A stretch of DNA of 19,052 bases, taken from contig JBBKWQ010000385.1 of the NCBI GenBank assembly GCA_037969115.1, positions 1 through 19,052 on the forward strand, read 5' to 3'. Shown one piece after another: positions 14,518 through 19,052 of the stretch. Each line of letters starts with the position of its first letter. Within the stretch, counting starts at the first letter, position 1. Under the pieces are notes generated by a model. It was not told the origin of the DNA. It did no database searches and saw nothing but the letters and a program-made list of their open reading frames with translations. The DNA is from JBBKWQ01 sp037969115. GTDB taxonomy: Bacteria; Actinomycetota; Acidimicrobiia; Acidimicrobiales; Ilumatobacteraceae. A program made the translations under genes and the position numbers.

Positions 14518-14541
14518 ATCAGCTACGTAGTGTAGTAGTCG
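14518..14541. promoter_or_regulatory. ACTAC/GTAG repeats upstream of the second L,D-transpeptidase
   Basis: The stretch contains the palindrome CTACGTAG (14523-14530) followed by overlapping GTAG copies. On the minus strand it reads TACTACActaCGTAGCT, about 45 bases before ATG 14475. It resembles the dyad upstream of the first L,D-transpeptidase and BlaI/MecI operator halves. Confidence 0.3.
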
Positions 14542-14657
14542 ATGTTCATGTCGTGCAGCGGGTGGGTGGCCCTGGATCGAGCGGCGAGGGGTGCTTCGGA
14601 GACACGATGGGCGAGCGCCCCAGAGCCATCGGGCACGCGTCGTAGTTTGGCGACGTG

Positions 14658-15314
14658 ATGAACCATCCCGAATCTCACCGTGTCGGCGCATCCGACCAAG
14701 CTGACGTGCTCATCGCCTTCGTCGACCTCGTACAGTTCACGGCGTTGACCGATGTACACGGCGACATCGTTGGAGCGGAAGCCGCAACCGCCTTGTCCGA
14801 GATGGCCGTGGACCTCGAGGACACGAGTCGACGTGTCGTCAAGTCGATCGGCGATGGCGTCCTGGTCGAGGCCGCGACATGCGCCGACGGCATCGCGGCA
14901 GTGGTGGATCTGATGGAAGGTGTTCACGAGCGGGGCCTCGATGTCCGCGCCGGCCTGGACTGGGGGCCGGTCGTGCGGCGGGGCGACGACGTCTTCGGTC
15001 GAACGGTGAACCTCGCTTCACGCCTCGCAGCGTTCGCACGGCCTGGCAGGATCGCGATGACGCGGGTCGTGGCGCTCGAAGCCGGCGTGGGTGAGCTGCC
15101 GGTTACACCTCTGGGTCCGGTCGACGTGCGAGGGTTCCGCCAAGCGATCGAGGTGTTCTCTGCTGATCCGTGCTCACACGTTGGCCGGTGGTTCGCTGAT
15201 CCGGTCTGCGGCATGCGAGTCGATGCGGCAGCGGCATTCACACTGTCGCAAGAGGGTCACGAGTTCGGTTTCTGTTCGAAACGATGCGCCGATGCCTTCA
15301 CCTCGATGCAGTAG
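14658..15314 (+). CDS. Class III nucleotide cyclase fused to a C-terminal YHS domain
   Basis: This 218-residue cytosolic protein has a class III cyclase domain at about 15-165. Metal-binding Asp23 lies in FVDLVQFT, Asp66 in KSIGDG, and the transition-state pair Asn118/Arg122 in VNLASRL, preceded by the usual DDVFGRTVN loop. All catalytic residues are present, so it is probably active, making cAMP or cGMP. After the short stretch SADPCSHVGRWF comes a YHS (TRASH-like) domain at 180-218, with DPVCGM (Cys184), GHEFGFCSKRC (His201, Cys206, Cys210). These domains bind transition metals in heavy-metal ATPases and related proteins. ATG 14658 is preferred over the GTG one codon upstream; TAGTTT 9 bases before the ATG suggests a near-leaderless transcript. 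The 3' end overlaps the next, convergent gene by 17 bases. Confidence 0.9.
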   Translation: MNHPESHRVGASDQADVLIAFVDLVQFTALTDVHGDIVGAEAATALSEMAVDLEDTSRRVVKSIGDGVLVEAATCADGIAAVVDLMEGVHERGLDVRAGLDWGPVVRRGDDVFGRTVNLASRLAAFARPGRIAMTRVVALEAGVGELPVTPLGPVDVRGFRQAIEVFSADPCSHVGRWFADPVCGMRVDAAAAFTLSQEGHEFGFCSKRCADAFTSMQ

Positions 15315-16110
15315 GCGTGTCGTCGTGTTCCGCCGGTGGGTTCGCGATGGCCGAACCGCGTATGCGGTAGGCGATCACTTCATAACACTCGGAGCGCCGC
15401 GACCGGGTTCGTGACCATGCCCGCTCGAACAAGGCGATCTCGTCGAAGGCCGATGCGTACACCGGGTTGTGATACACGACGTACATCGGTCGCGGGTTTC
15501 GCTCGAAGCTCACCCGGATGTTGTCGACCACCTGCTCGAGCACAGGGCGCTCGAAAGGGTTGAACAGGAAGAACACACACGGATCATCGGGAATCTCGAA
15601 CTCGACCGCGTCGCCGAGCACTACCTCGATGTCGGCGCATCGCTGGCGCGGATGTCGTCCTCGTTCGATGTTCTCGCTCGCGACCGAATGCAACTCGGCC
15701 GCGAACTCGACGCCGATGATTCGATGAAACCGTCGGCCCGAGGCGTACACGAGTACCCGACCCTTTCCCGAGCCGAGATCGACGAACACGAGGTCGTCGA
15801 CTTCGTCCGGCAGCACCCGATCCATCGCCTTGAGCGCAAGCACGGGCACCGCGACGTAGATCTCGTCGTCGTCGCCGAAGTCGGTGTTGTCACTGTCGAT
15901 CGTCAGCTCGTCCAGATGAGCCCGGCTGACAGTTTCGATGCCGGCGAGCCGGTCGAACCTGACGTCGACGTTGTGTTCGACCCAGAAGTAGGCCGGTCGC
16001 AGCACACGGCGCAGGAGGAGGTCCGACGACCTCCGGGCTGCACCGGCCGTGCCGGATCCCAACGTGCGCATCTTCGACCTGGCCGAGGTGAACATGGTCC
16101 CATCGGTCAT
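15298..16110 (-). CDS. Class I SAM-dependent methyltransferase
   Basis: This 270-residue protein has a basic N-terminal region with an aromatic segment (RPAYFWVEHNVDVRFDRL, about 38-55), followed by a Rossmann methyltransferase fold. Motif I is VFVDLGSGKGR (108-118), a GVEFA acidic motif II and a LGDAVEFEIP motif III follow, and FFLFNPF (about 180-187) is in the position of the catalytic motif IV. The DLGSGKGR/NPF combination is common in uncharacterised bacterial methyltransferases with distant DOT1-like similarity; the substrate is unknown. The gene is divergent from the ATP-grasp ligase, with a 260-base gap, and convergent with the cyclase, whose end it overlaps. ATG 16110 has only a distant GGAAGG as ribosome site. 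Confidence 0.85.
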   Translation of the reverse strand: MTDGTMFTSARSKMRTLGSGTAGAARRSSDLLLRRVLRPAYFWVEHNVDVRFDRLAGIETVSRAHLDELTIDSDNTDFGDDDEIYVAVPVLALKAMDRVLPDEVDDLVFVDLGSGKGRVLVYASGRRFHRIIGVEFAAELHSVASENIERGRHPRQRCADIEVVLGDAVEFEIPDDPCVFFLFNPFERPVLEQVVDNIRVSFERNPRPMYVVYHNPVYASAFDEIALFERAWSRTRSRRSECYEVIAYRIRGSAIANPPAEHDDTPTASR

Positions 16111-16253
16111 TGCTCGCTCGCCTTCCCGCTGCTCGTGCGTGCTGTCACTGAGGTCGTTCGTGCCGTGCCCGCCACGCCGCCGCTACGACGCCCCACGAAC
16201 ATAGGACACCTCTGGTCGCTGGGTCGAACCGATTCCCGATGGGCAGGCCGGAC

Positions 16254-16274
16254 CGGTCGGCATCGCACCGACCG
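16254..16274. promoter_or_regulatory. Inverted repeat in methyltransferase/ATP-grasp divergent gap
   Basis: CGGTCGG and CCGACCG are exact reverse complements around catcgca. They sit just upstream of a -10-like TAGGCT (16286-16291) that could serve the ATP-grasp gene. A separate 10-bp palindrome GCTCGCGAGC lies at 16307-16316. Either could be an operator for the divergent pair. Confidence 0.3.
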
Positions 16275-16370
16275 TCGACGCCGAACTAGGCTGGGCACAG
16301 CCGTCCGCTCGCGAGCAACACTGTGTGGGGCCAGCGCAGAGACCGACCGCCATCGGAAGGGGACGACAAG

Positions 16371-17726
16371 TTGCGCGAGCGACGAAGCACCTACCTGATC
16401 CAGGATCCGTACGACCTCGATGCGATCCAGTTCATCGAGACGATCGAGCTCTACTACGGGATGCGGCCGATCTGTCTGTACACCAGCGCGAAGGACCGGT
16501 TCTACGGCGAAGTCGAGTTCCCGATCCTCACGAGTGACCTGATCGAGACGTCGATCGACGTACGGCTGGACGACCTGGAAGCGTCGATCACACCCCTGAC
16601 CGATCAGTACGACGTGTGCGGCGTTGTGCCGTATCGCGAAGACACCATCGAGGTGGCAGCCGAGCTGTGTGAGCTGCTCGGCCTCGACTGGAATTCGGCC
16701 GAGACGCTGCTTCGATTTCGCGACAAGTACGCGCAGAAGTCGTACGTCCATGAGGTCGATCCGTCGATTCGGGTGCCCGAGTGCCGCCTCGTCGCCAGCG
16801 CCGACGATCTGACGGGCAGGCCCCTGCCGGAGCGGTTCGTGTTGAAGCCCAACGACGGCCTCGGGAACCGATCGATCGGGATGTTCGCCCGCGACGACCT
16901 CGACGCCGCGCTGGCCCACCTCGACCTGGAGCCCGGCCCGTGGATCCTCGAAGAATTCATCGGAGGCGTCGAGTACCACATCGACGGTCAGGTCCGCGAC
17001 GCCGGGGGGGTCGAGTCGCTCGCCATCTACGAGTACGTGCGAGCCGAGCTCAACGGGTACCCGACCGTGTATCTGGGTGAGTTGCTCTGCCTCACGACAC
17101 ACCCCAGGTTCGACGAACTGGCGAGCTACGCCGATCGGCTGCTCACCGCGACCGGCCTTCGACGCTGCCCGTTCCACCTGGAGGTCAAGGTCGACGACGA
17201 CGGACCGTGTGTCGTCGACCTCGGCGCCCGATTTGCGTCGGCGGGTGGCGGCCGGACGATCCGCCGCCTGAATCCGACGCGGCCCGACGCGTACGCGATT
17301 GCCGCCCACGACTATCTCGGCATCAACTCGGTCGCCACGGCGCCGGTCGACTGGAGCGCGTACGACCGCGCTCGCACGGTGCTCGTCTACGGCGTCTCGG
17401 AGGAGTCCGGCCTGATCGCCACTGTCCGAGGGGTCGCAGCGGTCGAAGCCATGCCCGAGTTCGTCAGTTGGGCGGTGAAGCCGAACGTCGGAGACAATCT
17501 CGAACCGACCACCGATCTGCGGGGCGCCCCCTACATCGCCGAACTCTCGTGTCCCGGAGACCGATCCGACGCGTTGGCACTCATGAACGACGTGCGAGCA
17601 CTGGTCACCTGGAACGTCGACGCCGGTAAGCGATCGATCCTGACGGCCGCGATCGGCAGCACGGCGCGACGCGGCAGACGAAAGACTCGTTGGATGCTCC
17701 GGCAGCTATCCCGACGAACGGGCTGA
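16371..17726 (+). CDS. ATP-grasp ligase-like protein
   Basis: The 451-residue product (from TTG 16371) has an N-terminal alpha/beta domain, then an ATP-grasp fold. The nucleotide-binding lysine is in FVLKPNDGLGNRS (Lys159), the hinge is ILEEFIGGVEYHIDG (about 192-206), and Mg-binding acidic residues lie in FHLEVKV (near 271) and VVDLGAR (near 283), followed by a Gly-rich ASAGGGRTIRR. ATP-grasp enzymes join a carboxylate to an amine or thiol through an acyl-phosphate; the substrate is not evident, and carboxylate-amine ligases of peptide or natural-product pathways are the closest type. TTG 16371 was chosen because GGAAGGGG ends 9 bases before it; the in-frame GTG 16323 has no ribosome site. 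A basic C-terminal tail (RRGRRKTRWMLRQLSRR) is unusual. Confidence 0.88.
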   Translation: MRERRSTYLIQDPYDLDAIQFIETIELYYGMRPICLYTSAKDRFYGEVEFPILTSDLIETSIDVRLDDLEASITPLTDQYDVCGVVPYREDTIEVAAELCELLGLDWNSAETLLRFRDKYAQKSYVHEVDPSIRVPECRLVASADDLTGRPLPERFVLKPNDGLGNRSIGMFARDDLDAALAHLDLEPGPWILEEFIGGVEYHIDGQVRDAGGVESLAIYEYVRAELNGYPTVYLGELLCLTTHPRFDELASYADRLLTATGLRRCPFHLEVKVDDDGPCVVDLGARFASAGGGRTIRRLNPTRPDAYAIAAHDYLGINSVATAPVDWSAYDRARTVLVYGVSEESGLIATVRGVAAVEAMPEFVSWAVKPNVGDNLEPTTDLRGAPYIAELSCPGDRSDALALMNDVRALVTWNVDAGKRSILTAAIGSTARRGRRKTRWMLRQLSRRTG

Positions 17727-17884
17727 TCGAGGCGGACCGGCAGACCACCGACCTGCGCGAAAGTCCCCAACCGACCTACCACGACGACGTGATGGACGAG
17801 CCCGAGACCCGACGAGGCGTCGAAACGGTCAACGCCCGCTGGGGGAACGTCCACGCCATCCTCGCCAGTGACGAAAGTCCCTAC
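17727..17884. other. Non-coding leader region
   Basis: No supported gene is seen between the ATP-grasp gene and the CsoR-like promoter. Two exact copies of CGAAAGTCCC occur, at 17758-17767 and 17872-17881, in the same orientation. Confidence 0.4.
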
Positions 17885-17913
17885 TGTATACCCCAGGGGG
17901 GTACGAGTATAGA
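17885..17913 (+). promoter_or_regulatory. Promoter with CsoR-like operator TACCCC-agg-GGGGTA
   Basis: The inverted repeat at 17889-17903 has the TACCCC/GGGGTA form of CsoR-family (Cu(I)/sulfur sensor) operators. A -10-like TATAGA follows at 17908-17913 and a -35-like TGTATA precedes it with 17-base spacing, so the operator would lie inside the promoter. The start codon of the 80-residue membrane protein is 26 bases downstream of the -10. No csoR gene is visible here. Confidence 0.5.
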
Positions 17914-17938
17914 AACAACGAACACCGTGGAGGTCGCC

Positions 17939-18181
17939 ATGTTCACGAAGCTCAGCGGTCACGTCTCGCACATGGTGCTGGTGGTCGGAATCGTTGTCGT
18001 CGTCGTTTTCCTGCTCGGAGCCGGGGCGGGCGGCGCCTTGGCGCTTGCTCTGCTCGCGTGCACCGCGATGATGGTGGCGTTGGCATGGATCGCCGTGCGG
18101 CCGACTCGCCTCGGTGCCGTCCATCCCTTCCCGACCGAGCGTCCGAGTCCCCACCGCGACGATCAAGTTGGCCTCCGATGA
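17939..18181 (+). CDS. 80-residue two-helix membrane protein
   Basis: The product has a short N-terminus with two His (KLSGHVSHM), then a valine-rich helix (VLVVGIVVVVVFLLGAG), a glycine turn, a second helix (LALALLACTAMMVALAWIAV) and a polar basic tail. Two helices with Cys and Met residues in the second one recall small DUF2933-type membrane proteins found in metal-resistance loci, but the match is loose. ATG 17939 is fixed by GTGGAGG 5 bases upstream; the frame is open to 17690 but overlaps the ATP-grasp gene and lacks coding character there. A CsoR-like promoter precedes it, pointing to metal- or sulfur-responsive expression. An ABC exporter follows 64 bases later. Confidence 0.8.
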   Translation: MFTKLSGHVSHMVLVVGIVVVVVFLLGAGAGGALALALLACTAMMVALAWIAVRPTRLGAVHPFPTERPSPHRDDQVGLR

Positions 18182-18245
18182 CGGGTGCATTGACCTGCCG
18201 TCGTGACGCGGCACCTCGTCGCTCGACGACCACCGGGAGGATGTC

Positions 18246-18932
18246 ATGATTGGCGCCAACCGTACGATCGACGATCCGCTGGCCAGTGACCAGGGCGTCG
18301 CGAGCGTCCTGCGTGCCAGCGACGTGTGGAAGACGTACCGGCGTGGGTGGTGGCCCCGCCGTCGCACACTCGCGGTGCTGGAGGGCTCGGACCTCGCCCT
18401 CGAGCGCGGTGAGATCGTGGGGCTGGTCGGTGAGAACGGTTCCGGCAAGAGCACGCTGATGAAGATCCTGGCCGGCGACCTGCTCGCGGACGCCGGCGCT
18501 TTGGAACGCAGCGACAGCTTCGGGTATTGCCCACAGTCGCCGGTGCTCTACGAACGGTTGACGTGTGATGAGCACCTCGATCTGTTCGGCGCCGCGTACG
18601 ACCTCAGACCGGTCGCGCTGGAGCGCAACCGGGACGAGCTCTACCAGCAACTGGACTTCGCTCGCTTCGCCAGTCGTCGCGTCGAGGAGCTCTCCGGTGG
18701 CACCCGTTCGAAGCTCAACCTGGCGATCGCCCTCCTGCACGATCCGCAGCTGCTGTTCCTCGACGAGCCGTATGCCGGGTTCGATTGGGACACCTACCAA
18801 CGATTCTGGGCGCTCACCGGCGAACGACGCGACGCGGGAGCAACGGTGCTGATCATCAGCCACTTCATCGCGGACGAGGAGCGGTTCGACCGCATCTACG
18901 AACTGCTCGACGGCAAGACGGTGCAGCGATGA
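18246..18932 (+). CDS. ABC transporter ATP-binding protein
   Basis: This 228-residue ATPase has Walker A GENGSGKST (62-70), a Q-loop in GYCPQSPVLYERLT, signature LSGGTRSK (149-156), Walker B LLFLDEPYAGFD (169-180) and a switch His in ISHF. The overall pattern is that of ABC-2-type exporters (CcmA/DrrA/NatA class). A WPRRRTLAVL insertion between strand 1 and the LEGSDLALERGE segment resembles ATPases of multi-part exporters. ATG 18246 follows GGGAGG with 5-base spacing. Its stop TGA overlaps the ATG of the following permease (ATGA at 18929-18932), so the two are coupled. The upstream 80-residue protein lies 64 bases away on the same strand and may be in the same transcript. Confidence 0.92.
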   Translation: MIGANRTIDDPLASDQGVASVLRASDVWKTYRRGWWPRRRTLAVLEGSDLALERGEIVGLVGENGSGKSTLMKILAGDLLADAGALERSDSFGYCPQSPVLYERLTCDEHLDLFGAAYDLRPVALERNRDELYQQLDFARFASRRVEELSGGTRSKLNLAIALLHDPQLLFLDEPYAGFDWDTYQRFWALTGERRDAGATVLIISHFIADEERFDRIYELLDGKTVQR

Positions 18933-19052
18933 CCGCCATCGCCGTCCCCCGGCTCGGCGGACGATGGCTCGCCGAGTACGCACGTCGCCCGCTCAACGTC
19001 GCGCTGCTGATCGCCGTCCCGGTTGTCTTCGTCGCGCTGTCCGCTGGTGCAC
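18929..19052 (+). CDS. ABC-2-type permease subunit, 3' end cut by window edge
   Basis: Forty-one codons are visible. A cytosolic start with an amphipathic basic segment (GGRWLAEYARRPLN) leads into a first transmembrane helix (VALLIAVPVVFVALSAG). This is typical of the N-terminus of ABC-2 permeases, and the ATGA overlap with the ATPase supports the pairing. The rest lies outside the window. Confidence 0.7.
   Translation, partial: MTAIAVPRLGGRWLAEYARRPLNVALLIAVPVVFVALSAGA

Overview
The window is high-GC, GC3-rich bacterial DNA. It has strong AGGAGG-type ribosome sites, frequent GTG/TTG starts, mycobacteria-like cell-wall genes (L,D-transpeptidases, a BlaI/BlaR-type pair, a DUF6458-like protein) and Thr-rich wall proteins. 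This points to an actinobacterium, probably of the Acidimicrobiia/Ilumatobacter type; the lineage is an inference from style, not from a marker gene. I saw no rRNA, tRNA, CRISPR, IS element or phage gene.

Layout. (1) 1-2168: the 3' part of a polytopic membrane protein and a Methyltransf_2-type O-methyltransferase, both on +, meet a convergent macro-domain protein (2180-2680, -). (2) 2775-7004: a membrane protein of unknown function, then a MacB/LolD-type ABC ATPase and an 848-residue FtsX-like permease one base apart. (3) 7102-8005: small minus-strand genes (DUF3303-like, a possible 24-residue hydrophobic peptide with an ACG start, DUF6458-like) around a gene-poor stretch that holds a long perfect inverted repeat. 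(4) 8233-14475: an envelope region with a BlaI-type repressor, a short BlaR1/M56 metallopeptidase without a penicillin sensor domain, a Tat-exported L,D-transpeptidase, a coiled-coil M23 endopeptidase, a weak or decaying lipoprotein reading frame, a cupredoxin lipoprotein and a second, lipoprotein-type L,D-transpeptidase. (5) 14658-17726: a class III nucleotide cyclase fused to a C-terminal YHS metal-binding domain, a convergent class I methyltransferase, and a divergent ATP-grasp ligase. (6) 17939-19052: an 80-residue two-helix membrane protein behind a CsoR-like operator, then an ABC ATPase overlapping a permease cut by the window edge.

How they may work together. Region 4 could be a wall-stress module: a BlaI/BlaR-like switch next to two enzymes that make beta-lactam-tolerant 3-3 cross-links and an endopeptidase that cuts peptidoglycan, with no beta-lactamase present. 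A second theme is metal handling: a cupredoxin with an acidic/Met/His insert, a cyclase with a Cys-containing YHS domain, and two CsoR-like palindromes that each sit in the -35/-10 spacer of a gene for a small two-helix membrane protein. Both links are inferred from proximity and motifs only.
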